DNA from: Bacteroidetes bacterium OLB11
Lineage (GTDB): Bacteria > Bacteroidota > Bacteroidia > Chitinophagales > Chitinophagaceae
Assembly: GCA_001567165.1 (NCBI GenBank)
Contig: LNFQ01000033.1
Span: 1-64,000, forward strand
DNA length: 64,000 bases
Direction of reading: 5' to 3'
A program made the translations under genes and the position numbers. Below are positions 28,612-38,662 of the stretch, piece by piece; positions within the stretch are counted from its first letter, which is position 1, and every line of letters begins with the position of its first letter. The notes beneath the pieces were generated by a model. The model searched no databases. It had not been told where the DNA came from and saw only the letters and a list, made by a program, of their open reading frames with translations.

Positions 28612-28619
28612 TATATTTG
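28612..28619 (+). promoter_or_regulatory. Candidate -7 element of the kup promoter
   Basis: TATATTTG is a perfect match to TAnnTTTG, 37 bp before the GTG start of kup. No clear TTTG is seen at the right distance upstream. Confidence 0.35.
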
Positions 28620-28656
28620 TTGCCCAACTTTTGTAGTAGGGATAAAAAATAGAAAA

Positions 28657-30637
28657 GTGAACTCTCAATCGGATCTCAATAAAGCTTCAGCTACTGGTCT
28701 TATCATTGCTTTAGGCATTGTTTACGGAGACCTAGGTACATCACCTCTTTATGTATTTAATGAAATTTTAAAGGATAGAGAAATCAATGAATTACTAATT
28801 GTCGGTGGGCTTTCATGTATAATTTGGACATTGACTTTACAGACTACTTTGAAATATGTCATGCTGACTTTGAAAGCAGATAATAAAGGGGAGGGAGGCA
28901 TTTTTTCTTTATATGCTTTAGTTCGCAGACACAGAAAATGGTTAGTGTTTCCGGCAATGCTAGGAGGGGCTTCCTTATTAGCCGATGGAATGATTACTCC
29001 ATCCATTTCTGTATCTTCAGCGGTGGAGGGCTTGCAGCAGCTAGAGTGGTTTCATGGGATAACTGAGCATAGCATTGAGGTCATCGTACTCACTATTTTA
29101 ACAGGACTGTTTTTTGTTCAACAATTTGGAACAGCATCAATTGGAAAATTATTTGGTCCTTTTATGTTTGTTTGGTTTTTAATGTTAGCTGTTTTAGGGT
29201 TGATGCATATAGGAGATGATTTTAGCATATTAAAGGCACTTAATCCCTTTTATGCAATCAAATTACTAGTCACTTATCCTAAAGGCTTTTGGGTTTTAAG
29301 TGGCGTTTTTTCTTTGTGTGACAGGAGCAGAGGCACTTTATAGCGATCTGGGGCATTGTGGCAGAGGAAATATTAGAATAAGTTGGGTATTAGTCAAAAT
29401 ATGTCTAATCTTAAATTATTTGGGGCAAGGTGCATGGTTGCTAAACCATAATATGGGTAAAACAATTACGCAAAAGACAATCTCAATAGGCTTCAATCCT
29501 TTTTATGGGATTATGCCAAAAGAATTTCTTATAATTGGAATTATTATCTCAACAATCGCAGCGATCATTGCAAGCCAAGCATTGATTAGTGGGGCTTTCA
29601 CTCTAATTAGCGAAAGTATGAGATTGAATCTTTGGCCAAAATTAAAAATCAATTATCCGACTAATGCAAGAGGCCAACTTTATATCCCCAGTATCAATTG
29701 GATGCTTTTTGCAGGGTGTGTTGGGATTACACTTTACTTCCAATCATCTTCTGAAATGGCGGCTGCTTATGGCTTAGCGATTACGATTTGTATGCTAGCT
29801 ACATCATTGCTTTTTGCTAGCTATCTAGCAACACGAAGAGTGAAAAAGGTACTTGTTTGGATTTATCTATCTGTATATATCAGTATCGAATTTAGTTTTT
29901 TAATTGCCAACTTAGAAAAATTTCCTCATGGAGGGTATGTAACACTTATTATTGGCGGAATTTTGTTTACGGTTATGTATGTTTGGTTTAAATCCAGAAA
30001 AATTAAAAATAGTTATGTCGAATTTGTGCATATTGAAGATTATATTCATCAACTTCAAGAGTTAAGTAATGACTTGAGTATTCCAAAATATGCAACCCAT
30101 CTTGTGTATCTGACCAGTGCAAATAATCCAAAGGAAATCGAACATAAAATCATGTATTCAATCTTAAATAAAAGGCCTAAAAGAGCCGATATTTATTGGT
30201 TTATACATGTTGATGTGTTGGATGAACCTTATCGAACAGATTATATTGTAGATGCGATTATTCCCAATGAAATTATTCGTATTGAATTTCGTTTAGGGTT
30301 CAGAGTAGAACAGCGGATTAATTTGATGTTTAGAAAAGTGGTAGAAGAAATGGTAATGAATAAGGAAGTAAATATAACAAGCCGTTACGTATCACTTCAA
30401 AAAAATAAAATTGCAGGAGATTTTCAATTTATTGTAATGGAAAAATTTCTTTCACATGATAACGATTTGCCTTTAAGTGAACGTCTCATTATGCGATTTT
30501 ATTTCTGGTTGAAAAAAATCAGTTTGAGCGAGGAAAGGGGCTTTGGGCTTGATTCCTCTTATGTGACAGTCGAAAAATTCCCACTCATTGTAGCGCCAGT
30601 TACTAATATTTATTTAAGAAGAGTGAACACAGATTAG
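28657..30637 (+). pseudogene. kup: Kup potassium uptake transporter, one frameshift
   Basis: Two overlapping frames together give a complete Kup protein of about 660 residues. The first part (GTG start at 28657) has the family signature GIVYGDLGTSPLYVF; the second continues as GAEALYSDLGHCGRGNIR through the remaining membrane helices to a cytoplasmic C-terminal domain. The break is in a T6 run at 29306-29311; with five T the sequence reads SGVFLCVTGAEAL without gap. Kup imports potassium with protons. The precise one-base break in a homopolymer with full conservation on both sides points to sequence error or a very recent mutation. Confidence 0.88.
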
Positions 30638-30658
30638 TTCATTATTCTAAATGAAATT

Positions 30659-30666
30659 TATATTTG
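30659..30666 (+). promoter_or_regulatory. Candidate -7 element for the kinase-RapZ gene
   Basis: TATATTTG, perfect TAnnTTTG, ends 4 bp before the ATG at 30671, so the transcript would be leaderless or nearly so. A weak -33 candidate (TTAG) lies about 21 bp upstream. Confidence 0.35.
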
Positions 30667-30670
30667 TAAA

Positions 30671-32104
30671 ATGATGCAAGAAATGATACACTCCCATTTC
30701 GGAAAAGAGCAAATTATGAAGATTGAACCTTTGGCTCAAGCAGGTTCTAGTAGAAAATATTTCCGAATATTTTTACAAAATAATCAAACCTTTATTGTGT
30801 GTGAAAATGCGAATGTAGCTGAAAATAGGACTTACTTTTATTTGACATCTATTTTTAAAAAACATCAAATTAAGGTGCCTACCATTTTTTATATTTCAGA
30901 AAACGAACAACAATATATTTTGGAGGATTTAGGGAGTGAAAGTTTGTTGGATTATGTGTTGAAAAATAAAGAAGAAGAGCTTCAAGAAATCGTTTATAGA
31001 CAAGCAATAGACGGACTCATTCATATTCAAACCAAAGTTGGAAGTGATATTGATTATAGCCGATGTTTTGCTGCAAAATCATTTGATGAAAACGCTGTTA
31101 TTGCAGACTTTTATTACTGCAAATATTATTTTTTAGACATTCATGGATTACAATATGATAAGCAAAATTTTCAAAACGAAATAGAATCATTTGCAAGAGA
31201 AATTATTGACCATGAAAGTTCAAACTTTATGTATCGTGATTTTCAAGGGCGAAATATGATGTTGAAAAATGGGCAACCTTATTTTATCGATTTTCAAGGT
31301 GGAATGAAAGGTCCCTTGCAATATGATATCGCTTCTTTGCTTTGGCAGGCCAAAGCAAATCTCTCAAGTCGTTTTAAAGAAAAACTATACAACTATTATT
31401 TTGAAAAGCTATCTAAAATAATTCCTATTAATAAAGTAGAATTTCATAATAAATATGCTAAAATTGTTTTGCTTAGATTGCTTCAAGTGCTTGGTGCATA
31501 CGGCTTACGTGGTATTATAGAACAAAAGCATCATTTTGTAAGCAGTATCCCTTTTGCTTTAAAAAATTTAGAAGAGTGGTATCATCAATTTTATGAAAGT
31601 ATTGCTACTTATCCCACCATTCGTCAAATTATTTTGCAACTTTTATCAACTGAATTAAAAGAAAAATATTCAACCAATGAACTGAAAGCAACCAGCAAAT
31701 TAAATGTCATTGTTCAAAGCTTTTCATTCAAAAAAGGACTACCAGAAGATACTTCTGGAAATGGTGGTGGTTATGTATTTGACTGTCGTGGAATATTGAA
31801 TCCTGGGCGTTTTGATGAGTATAAAAAACTAACAGGTCGAGAACAAAAGGTAATCGATTTTTTAGAAACAAAAACCAAAATCAAAGAATTTTTATATCAT
31901 ATTCAAAAAGTAATTTCAATTTCAATTGAAGATTATATCCAACGAGATTTTGAAAATTTAATTATCAGTTTTGGTTGCACAGGTGGTCAGCACCGCTCTG
32001 TATATTGTGCCGATCAAATCGGGAAATTTATTAAAGAACACTACCCAGTACAGATTGAAGTGAAACATATCGTGCAAGACGCAAACAACTGGATAATAAA
32101 TTAG
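30671..32104 (+). CDS. AmgK-like phosphotransferase fused to RapZ C-terminal domain
   Basis: 477 residues in two domains. Residues 1 to about 310 are an aminoglycoside-phosphotransferase-type kinase: MYRDFQGRNMM supplies the catalytic Asp/Asn loop and YFIDFQGG the metal-binding DFG-like motif, closest in style to AmgK-type MurNAc/GlcNAc anomeric kinases. Residues about 345-477 match the RapZ C-terminal domain: FSFKKGLPED, YVFDCRGILNPGR and the hallmark GCTGGQHRSVY. In Escherichia coli this RapZ part senses glucosamine-6-phosphate and binds small RNA; the RapZ P-loop domain is absent here. The fusion suggests a link to cell-wall amino-sugar recycling, but the substrate is not known. No MurU-type gene is adjacent. 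Confidence 0.8.
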   Translation: MMQEMIHSHFGKEQIMKIEPLAQAGSSRKYFRIFLQNNQTFIVCENANVAENRTYFYLTSIFKKHQIKVPTIFYISENEQQYILEDLGSESLLDYVLKNKEEELQEIVYRQAIDGLIHIQTKVGSDIDYSRCFAAKSFDENAVIADFYYCKYYFLDIHGLQYDKQNFQNEIESFAREIIDHESSNFMYRDFQGRNMMLKNGQPYFIDFQGGMKGPLQYDIASLLWQAKANLSSRFKEKLYNYYFEKLSKIIPINKVEFHNKYAKIVLLRLLQVLGAYGLRGIIEQKHHFVSSIPFALKNLEEWYHQFYESIATYPTIRQIILQLLSTELKEKYSTNELKATSKLNVIVQSFSFKKGLPEDTSGNGGGYVFDCRGILNPGRFDEYKKLTGREQKVIDFLETKTKIKEFLYHIQKVISISIEDYIQRDFENLIISFGCTGGQHRSVYCADQIGKFIKEHYPVQIEVKHIVQDANNWIIN

Positions 32105-32154
32105 TTTGTTTTATTATTAGGAAATCAATTACAAAAATATCGAATTCGAAATAC

Positions 32155-32162
32155 TACCTTTG
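32155..32162 (+). promoter_or_regulatory. Candidate -7 element of the helicase promoter
   Basis: TACCTTTG is a perfect TAnnTTTG match. It predicts a 5' leader of about 160 nt before the helicase start. The leader has a small CTCTT/AAGAG stem but no RNA family I recognise. Confidence 0.35.
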
Positions 32163-32327
32163 CAAATATTTAGTTCTTTTTAAGCATATTTCATTCAATA
32201 GCTCGTTACATTCATTACAGTGGGTTTTCTCTTTTAAAGGCAAGAGAGTATTTCATTTTTTTTAAATCATAAAGTTATTGCATTGAGCATGAATTTTGAG
32301 GGCTGATTTTATAAAAATATAAATACA

Positions 32328-34091
32328 ATGACAGAAAATTTTAATGAGTTAGGATTGCATGAGCAATTACTACTCGCTATCCAAGAACTAGGGTTTGAAC
32401 ATCCCACCGAAATTCAACAAAAAGCAATTCCCGTTTTTCTTAAAAGAGAAAAAAACTTATTAGCACTAGCCCAAACAGGTACGGGCAAAACTGCTGCTTT
32501 TGGTTTGCCTATTTTACACAATTTAGATTTGCAAAATAAAAGTACACAAGCATTAATCATCAGTCCAACGAGAGAGCTGTGTTTGCAAATTACCAATGAT
32601 TTGAAGAATTACAGTAAATTTCAAAAAGGACTAAATATCGTGGCTGTGTACGGCGGAAGCAGCATTTCCAATCAAATAAAAGATATTAAAAGAGGAGCAC
32701 AAATAATAGTTGCTACACCCGGCCGATTGATTGATTTGCTTGATAGAAAAGCAGTCAAACTGAATCAGATTGAAACCGTCGTTTTAGATGAAGCCGATGA
32801 AATGTTGAACATGGGATTCCAAGAGGATATGGAAACAATTCTTTCTCAAACTCCAGATGAAAAAATCACGGGACTCTTTAGTGCGACGATGCCTAAAGAA
32901 ATACGAAATATTGCAAACCAATATTTAAATGATGCAGTAGAAGTTTCGGTTGGGAAAAAAAATACAGCATCTGCTGACATTACTCACCAATATGCGGTGG
33001 TACAAGCCAAAGATAAATTTGCAGCACTCAAACGCATTATTGATTTTAATGATGATTTTTTTGGAATTATTTTTTGCACAACAAAAATCCAAACACAGGA
33101 AATTAGTGATGCCCTTATGAAAGCTGGATACAATGCCGATTGCTTGCACGGCGATTTGTCTCAACAACAACGAGACAAAGTGATGGGGAAATTTAGAAAG
33201 AGAGTGATTCAAGTGCTTTGTGCCACTGATGTTGCTGCAAGAGGAATTGATGTCAACAATATTACACACGTGATTCATTATCACCTTCCTGATGATATTG
33301 AAAATTATACCCATCGAAGCGGACGTACGGCAAGAGCCGGAAAAAAAGGAACTTCCATCGCTTTGTTGCATGTGAGAGAAGCCTACAAATTACATCAAAT
33401 TGAACGATTGGCGGGAGTAAAATTTGAACGCTTTTTGATTCCAAAAGGAGAAGAAATTATCGACAAAACAATATTAAATTATTTGCAAAATATTGTTGAC
33501 TTCGACCAAGAAGAATCATCGCCTATCGAAATAAAAAATAAATGGAAAGCGAAGTTGTATGAATTAAGTCATGAACAACTTATTCAAAATGTCATCTCCT
33601 TGAAACTAGCTCATGTTGATGTGAATTATTCGTCACAAGAGGATTTGAATATTGAAGAGTCATCAAAATCTAGTAAAGAAAAGAGCAAAAGTTCTTCTTC
33701 GAATTTCGGAAAAGGGGAACGCTATCGAAACGATAAGTCATCCACTCGAATGTTTGTCAATTTGGGCAAAAAAGATAATTTACGTTATGATGAACTAAGA
33801 GAATTTATTTTTAAAACAAGTAAAGTAAGTGGTCATCATATCAAAGATATTGAGATGAAAGGAGTGTATTCATTTTTTGAAACAGATGAAAATAGTGCAC
33901 AACGTATTTTAGAATCTTTTAAAAGAAATATTTCTTATAAAGATCGCAATGTAAGAATCCAAATTGCTGGTGAAGGTGATGATGATTATAAACATCCATC
34001 TCATTCAAAAAACGAACATAAATCTTCAAAATCATTTAATAAAAAAGACAATCACTTGAAGACAAAAAGTAAAGTGAAAAAGAGATGGTAA
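32328..34091 (+). CDS. deaD: DEAD-box ATP-dependent RNA helicase (DeaD/CsdA-like)
   Basis: 587 residues. Motif order: Q motif (PTEIQQKAIP), AQTGTGKT, PTRELCLQI, TPGRLIDLL, DEADEM, SAT, and the second RecA lobe ending in HRSGRTARAG. A C-terminal RRM-like DbpA domain (about 470-545) starts at RMFVNLGKKDNL; the tail is basic (KKKRW-like). Such helicases remodel RNA in ribosome assembly and cold adaptation. The long predicted leader would suit cold-shock control. Followed closely by the AMP nucleosidase gene, which seems to have its own promoter-like element. Confidence 0.92.
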   Translation: MTENFNELGLHEQLLLAIQELGFEHPTEIQQKAIPVFLKREKNLLALAQTGTGKTAAFGLPILHNLDLQNKSTQALIISPTRELCLQITNDLKNYSKFQKGLNIVAVYGGSSISNQIKDIKRGAQIIVATPGRLIDLLDRKAVKLNQIETVVLDEADEMLNMGFQEDMETILSQTPDEKITGLFSATMPKEIRNIANQYLNDAVEVSVGKKNTASADITHQYAVVQAKDKFAALKRIIDFNDDFFGIIFCTTKIQTQEISDALMKAGYNADCLHGDLSQQQRDKVMGKFRKRVIQVLCATDVAARGIDVNNITHVIHYHLPDDIENYTHRSGRTARAGKKGTSIALLHVREAYKLHQIERLAGVKFERFLIPKGEEIIDKTILNYLQNIVDFDQEESSPIEIKNKWKAKLYELSHEQLIQNVISLKLAHVDVNYSSQEDLNIEESSKSSKEKSKSSSSNFGKGERYRNDKSSTRMFVNLGKKDNLRYDELREFIFKTSKVSGHHIKDIEMKGVYSFFETDENSAQRILESFKRNISYKDRNVRIQIAGEGDDDYKHPSHSKNEHKSSKSFNKKDNHLKTKSKVKKRW

Positions 34092-34128
34092 TCTTTTGAT
34101 AGATTTTCATTAAATTAGCATTTAATTT

Positions 34129-34899
34129 ATGAAAACAAAAGAAGAAATTGTAGCCAATTGGTTGCCTCGATATACGAATGAAAAACTCGAAAATTTCGGG
34201 AAATATATCTTGCTAACAAACTTTGGTAATTATGTCAAAATGTTTGCTGAAAGGCATCATTGCCCTATTGTAGGAAGTGATAAGCCCATGCCTTGTGCAA
34301 CGGCTAATGGCATCACGATTATCAACTTCGGAATAGGCTCAGCATCTGCTGCAACGATTATGGATTTATTGTCGGCCATCAACCCGAAAGCTGTTTTATT
34401 TCTTGGGAAATGTGGAGGTTTAAAGAAAAAAAATAAAGTCGGTGATTTAATTCTACCGATTGCAGCTATCAGAGGAGAGGGGGCCAGCAATGATTACTTT
34501 CCCCCAGAAGTGCCTGCACTCCCATCTTTCGCTTTAGAAAAAGCAATCTCTACCACCATTCGCGATAAAGGGTTTGACTATTGGACAGGCACTTGTTATA
34601 CAACCAATCGGAGAGTTTGGGAACATGACCAAAAATTTAAAACCTACTTAAAGCTCATCAGAGCAATGGCTATTGATATGGAAACTGCTACCATTTTTAC
34701 AACCGGATTTTATAATAAAATTCCAACTGGAGCTCTCTTGCTAGTAAGCGATCAACCGATGACTCCTGATGGAGTGAAGACTTCTGAAAGCGATATTTTG
34801 GTCACCAAAAATTTTGTTGAACGTCATCTCGAAATTGGAATTGACTCTCTCAAACAACTTATCAATAATGGGCATACCGTCAAACATTTAAAATATTAA
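34129..34899 (+). CDS. amn: AMP nucleosidase
   Basis: 256 residues of the phosphorylase fold. The Bacteroidota short form lacks the N-terminal regulatory domain of the Escherichia coli enzyme. Typical segments are GIGSASAATIMDLL, FLGKCGGLK, PIAAIRGEGASNDYFP and AIDMETATIFTTGF, with the Met-Glu pair binding ribose. It splits AMP to adenine and ribose-5-phosphate. TTTG, 17 bp, TTAGCATTT precede the ATG. Confidence 0.88.
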   Translation: MKTKEEIVANWLPRYTNEKLENFGKYILLTNFGNYVKMFAERHHCPIVGSDKPMPCATANGITIINFGIGSASAATIMDLLSAINPKAVLFLGKCGGLKKKNKVGDLILPIAAIRGEGASNDYFPPEVPALPSFALEKAISTTIRDKGFDYWTGTCYTTNRRVWEHDQKFKTYLKLIRAMAIDMETATIFTTGFYNKIPTGALLLVSDQPMTPDGVKTSESDILVTKNFVERHLEIGIDSLKQLINNGHTVKHLKY

Positions 34900-34936
34900 A
34901 TGTGCGTATTCGCAGCTTGAATTTTTATTTTTCTCT

Positions 34937-35570
34937 ATGAAAAAATCAGTTTTTTTCTCAAGTATTCTCCTTTTATTTTTGGCTCAAATGTCATGCACGA
35001 TTCCTTTAAAAAGAGCTCAAAAATTATTCGCAAAATTAGAAATAGAAAAGCCCATTTATGATGCCATTATTGTGCCTGGTACTCCTTTTCAAAATGGGCA
35101 ATGGGACAGCATTATGAAGGCAAGAGTGTTGTGGAGTGTTTATCTTTATAAAAACCATTACACCCAAAATATTATTTTTTCTGGAGCTTCTGTTTATTCT
35201 CCTTTTTATGAATCAAAAATAATGGGACTTTATGCACAAGAATTGGGTGTTCAACCAAGCCATATTTTTTATGATACACTAGCAAAACATAGCACTGAAA
35301 ATGTTTATTACTCATATATTCTTTCTAAAAAAAATCATTTCAAAAAAAATTGCATTAGCAACAGATCCTTTTCAAAGTTATCTATTGACAAGCTTTTTAC
35401 GAAGGCGTTTTGCATCACCCATTGCACAAGTGCCGATTAATTTTAATATTATTCGCAACATCAATATGGGAACGCCAAACATTGATTCGATGAAGGCCTT
35501 TAACCCGCATTTTGTTTCAATTCTGAATGCTGAAAATGCATTCAAACGATTTAAAAGGCACATTGGGTAA
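34937..35570 (+). pseudogene. ElyC/SanA/YdcF family (DUF218) lipoprotein, one frameshift
   Basis: Starts with a lipoprotein signal (LAQMSC). The DUF218 core follows: YDAIIVPGTPF, ARVLWSVYLYK, IIFSGASVYSPFYES and an LAKHSTENVYY segment. An A8 run at 35342-35349 breaks the frame; with seven A it continues KKIALATDPFQSYLL and runs to a stop at 35570 (about 211 residues). Family members act at the envelope in lipid carrier or cell-wall metabolism; the specific role is unknown. Convergent with yeiH, leaving a 37-bp gap. Confidence 0.75.
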
Positions 35571-35607
35571 GCAAATATATTATGGTGCTGATGGAAAGTT
35601 GGGACGA

Positions 35608-36574
35608 TTATAATAATGAAATCAAAAGAGAAACAAATAATAACAGAATCAAAAACATCATCAAGCCAAATAGGATTCCTTTTTTTCCTAACGAAATCAT
35701 TTTTTTTAAAACTGACCTTCAAACCAATGGCAACCATTGCTAGGGCCAAAATATATTTGCCGGCTTGTTCAGAAAAATCTAAAAGCGGTTTTGGAATATT
35801 GATAAAAGAAGTCAGTATTGTAATGAGAATAAAAATAATCAAATACCAAGGCAATTTAAAATGTTCTTTCCAATGGCTGACACTGTATTTGTTTAACATG
35901 TATTTGAAAAAGATTAAATAAGGAGTGAGCAAAGCCACTCGAGCTAGCTTTACAGTGATTGCAGTGTCGCCAACTGCTTTACTGATACCATATCCGGCTC
36001 CTGCCACATTTCCGACAGAGTGTAAAGAGCCACCAATCAAAAAACCCATTTGCTGATCGTTTAAATGAATATACTCAAATATAAATGGAAGTAAAAGCAT
36101 GCCGATGCTGCCATACAAATTGACGACAGCCATTGCCATGCCCACATCTTCTTTTTCTTTTGGAATACTAGTCGATAATGCAGCAATGGCAGATGAACCA
36201 CAAATGGCAGTCCCAAAGCCAATCAACCAACCAACAGAACTGGGGCATTTCAATACTTTTACTAAAAATAAACTGATGACAAGTAGTAATAAAATTGCAA
36301 TTGCTAACAAAATAAAATTAATCCCACCAATCGCTGTCACATATTTAAAGTTGATACTGAATGCTAAAAAAATGATTGATAATTCAAGCATTTTTGTACT
36401 CGTAAATGAAATTCCTTTATCTAAAGATTCTGGTAATTTGAAAATATTGCTAACAACTATTCCAAGAATTAATCCGACTAAAATGATATTCGTTGATTTT
36501 AAAATTGCGGCTGTAATTACAGCTACAACCGCAATAAACAATGAAAAGACAATACCATTTATTTCTTTATACAT
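35608..36574 (-). CDS. YeiH/UPF0324 family membrane protein, 3' end frameshifted
   Basis: About ten membrane segments and the family motifs FGTAICGSSAIAA and GGSLHSVGNVAGAGYG. The family is annotated as putative sulfate exporter, without firm proof. The uninterrupted frame runs on to 35378 across the elyC gene with a low-hydrophobicity tail, which is an artefact: a T8 run at 35700-35707 (A8 in the gene) is one base long. With seven bases the last helix reads SFKKMISLGKKGILFG and continues hydrophobically to a stop at 35608, giving about 322 residues, the normal family size. Confidence 0.8.
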
Positions 36575-36581
36575 TCAAAAA

Positions 36582-36990
36582 CTATTTTATAATTTCTCCT
36601 GAATAGCCTGAAATTCCGCCCTCTAAGTTATAGACATTTTTAAAACCGTTTTGTGATAAATAGTAAGAAGCCTTCGCACTTCTTGCACCACTTCTACAAT
36701 ATACGATATAACTTTTATTTTTGTCTAATGATTCAATCTTTTTTTCAAAATCTGAACCATTATAATTGATGAAAAAATTTGCTCCCTTGATATATCCTTC
36801 TGAAACCTCAGCAGGAGTACGAACATCAATAACCAAAACATTTTCATCCGTCATTTTTTCTCTAAAATCACTTTCATTAATATTAATAAATGATTGATTG
36901 TCGCTGCTCGATTGAGCATTGCACGAATTAAAAACGATTGCTCCAAATGCTAGAAACACAATTGTGTACAAAAACTTTTTTTATTTCCAT
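36582..36990 (-). CDS. Rhodanese-domain lipoprotein
   Basis: The rhodanese domain has LVIDVRTPAEVSEGYIKGA and the active-site loop YCRSGARSAKA (catalytic Cys) and LEGGISGY near the end. It would handle sulfane sulfur. The open frame starts at a TTG within the signal sequence; the natural start is ATG at 36988-36990 if the T7 run at 36976-36982 had six bases, giving MEIKKFLYTIVFLAFG with lipobox FNSC. It lies 7 bp upstream of yeiH and is probably co-transcribed; both relate to sulfur if the YeiH annotation holds. Confidence 0.82.
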
Positions 36991-37157
36991 TTCTCTAAAT
37001 TTTCTACAAAAGTATTTTGAACATTAGAGGACGAGTGTTACAATTGTTACACTGAATCTGTTTTTTTGAAAATTTTTCATAAATTAATAGATAAAACATC
37101 ACTAAGTATTTAAAAAATGATGTAAGTTAGAGTTCTAATTTAACAATTATTGTATTT

Positions 37158-38276
37158 ATGACAACAGGGATATTAAAAGAACCACAAGGTGAAAATCGAG
37201 TTTCCATGTTGCCGGAAATAGCCGGACAGCTTAGAAAAATGAATCAAAAAGTAATGGTAGAGTCGGGAGCAGGGCTTGCTGCGTTTGCATCGGATAGTGA
37301 TTATGAACATTATGACATTACGGTTGCAAGTCGAGAAGAAGTGATTCGCTCTGCAGATGTAATTTTGAGTATCCATCAGCCCGAGGAAAATTTGACAAAC
37401 AAAGTGATGATTGGCGTATATCAGCCTTTATTTCATTTTAAAAAAGTTGAAGAATGGGCTAAGTCAAATAATACAATTTTTAGTATGGATGTTCTTCCTC
37501 GCACTACTAGAGCTCAAAGCATGGATGTGTTGAGTAGTCAAGCAAATATTGCAGGTTACAAAGCAGTGTTATTAGCTGCAACCGAGTATTGCCGCTACTT
37601 TCCGATGTTTATGACAGCAGCAGGAAGTATAGCCCCAGCAAAAGTTTTGATATTAGGAGCAGGTGTAGCAGGACTGCAAGCGATAGCAACAGCAAAGCGT
37701 TTGGGAGCAGTTGTTGAAGTGTTTGATACAAGACCGGCAGTAAAAGAAGAAGTGCAAAGTTTAGGAGCAAAATTTGTAGAAGTAGAAGGAGCAGCCGATG
37801 CAAGTAAGGCAGGTGGTTATGCCGTTGAACAATCAGAAGAATATAAGCAAAAACAACAACAAAAAATTGCAGAGAGCGTAGCCAAAGCAGATATTATCAT
37901 TACAACAGCACAAATTCCCGGAAAGAAAGCACCTATATTAATTACTGATGAAATGCTGAATAGAATGAGAGCAGGTAGTGTTGTTGTTGATTTAGCTGCT
38001 GCAACAGGAGGAAATACTAACTATACCAAAAACAATGAAATAGTTATGATAAATGGTGTGAAAATCATTGGAAATAGTAATCTTCAGTGTAATCAACCTA
38101 GCGACGCCAGCAAGTTGTATGGTAAAAATATATTTAATTTTCTTAAACTCATTATTGATAAAGAAGGAAACTTATACTTGAATTTTGAAGATGATTTAGT
38201 AAAAGAAACTTGTATTGCACATGGGGGAAATATTACGAATGAACGCATCAAAGCACTAATTTCTACATCAAACTAA
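37158..38276 (+). CDS. pntAA: NAD(P) transhydrogenase subunit alpha, part 1
   Basis: 372 residues forming the soluble NAD(H)-binding domain I. Seen: GAGVAGLQAIATAKRLGA (dinucleotide-binding fold), VEVFDTRPAVKEEV, and a Glu/Gln/Lys-rich mobile loop before IIITTAQIPGKKAPI. With its two neighbours it makes the proton-pumping transhydrogenase that links NADH/NADP+ to NADPH/NAD+. The three-gene layout is the split bacterial form, with gaps of 24 and 26 bp. Confidence 0.93.
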   Translation: MTTGILKEPQGENRVSMLPEIAGQLRKMNQKVMVESGAGLAAFASDSDYEHYDITVASREEVIRSADVILSIHQPEENLTNKVMIGVYQPLFHFKKVEEWAKSNNTIFSMDVLPRTTRAQSMDVLSSQANIAGYKAVLLAATEYCRYFPMFMTAAGSIAPAKVLILGAGVAGLQAIATAKRLGAVVEVFDTRPAVKEEVQSLGAKFVEVEGAADASKAGGYAVEQSEEYKQKQQQKIAESVAKADIIITTAQIPGKKAPILITDEMLNRMRAGSVVVDLAAATGGNTNYTKNNEIVMINGVKIIGNSNLQCNQPSDASKLYGKNIFNFLKLIIDKEGNLYLNFEDDLVKETCIAHGGNITNERIKALISTSN

Positions 38277-38300
38277 TTTTAAAATATCAAACAAAATAAT

Positions 38301-38636
38301 ATGGATACTTTATTTCAATTTTTTAGTGAAAATTACGACATGATTACCATTGTGATTTTATCAATATTCTTAGGTATTGAAGTTATATCGAGGGTTCCGA
38401 GTGTATTGCATACCCCTTTGATGAGTGGTGCTAATGCCATACATGGAGTCGTGATTATCGGTGCAATTATCGTAATGGGGCAAGCAGAAAGTGATAATTA
38501 CTTAGCATTGATATTAGGATTTTTGGCTGTGATTTTAGGCACCTTAAATGTAGTAGGAGGCTTTGTTGTTACAGATAGAATGTTAGAAATGTTTAGTAAA
38601 AAAAAAGAAAAAATAAAATCGATTTACTCAAAATAG
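38301..38636 (+). CDS. pntAB: NAD(P) transhydrogenase subunit alpha, part 2 (membrane)
   Basis: 111 residues with four hydrophobic helices and the conserved SGANAIHGVVIIGAI segment, plus NVVGGFVVTDRML near the C-terminus. It supplies part of the membrane proton channel (domain II). The length is normal for the split form. Confidence 0.93.
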   Translation: MDTLFQFFSENYDMITIVILSIFLGIEVISRVPSVLHTPLMSGANAIHGVVIIGAIIVMGQAESDNYLALILGFLAVILGTLNVVGGFVVTDRMLEMFSKKKEKIKSIYSK

Positions 38637-38662
38637 ATTATTAAAAACAGGAACAACTTTAT

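Noticed and set aside
35378..35607. The 3' extension of the yeiH frame across elyC
   Set aside because: It loses the membrane-helix pattern right after the T8 run and overlaps a conserved gene; the shifted frame gives a normal C-terminus and a stop at 35608.
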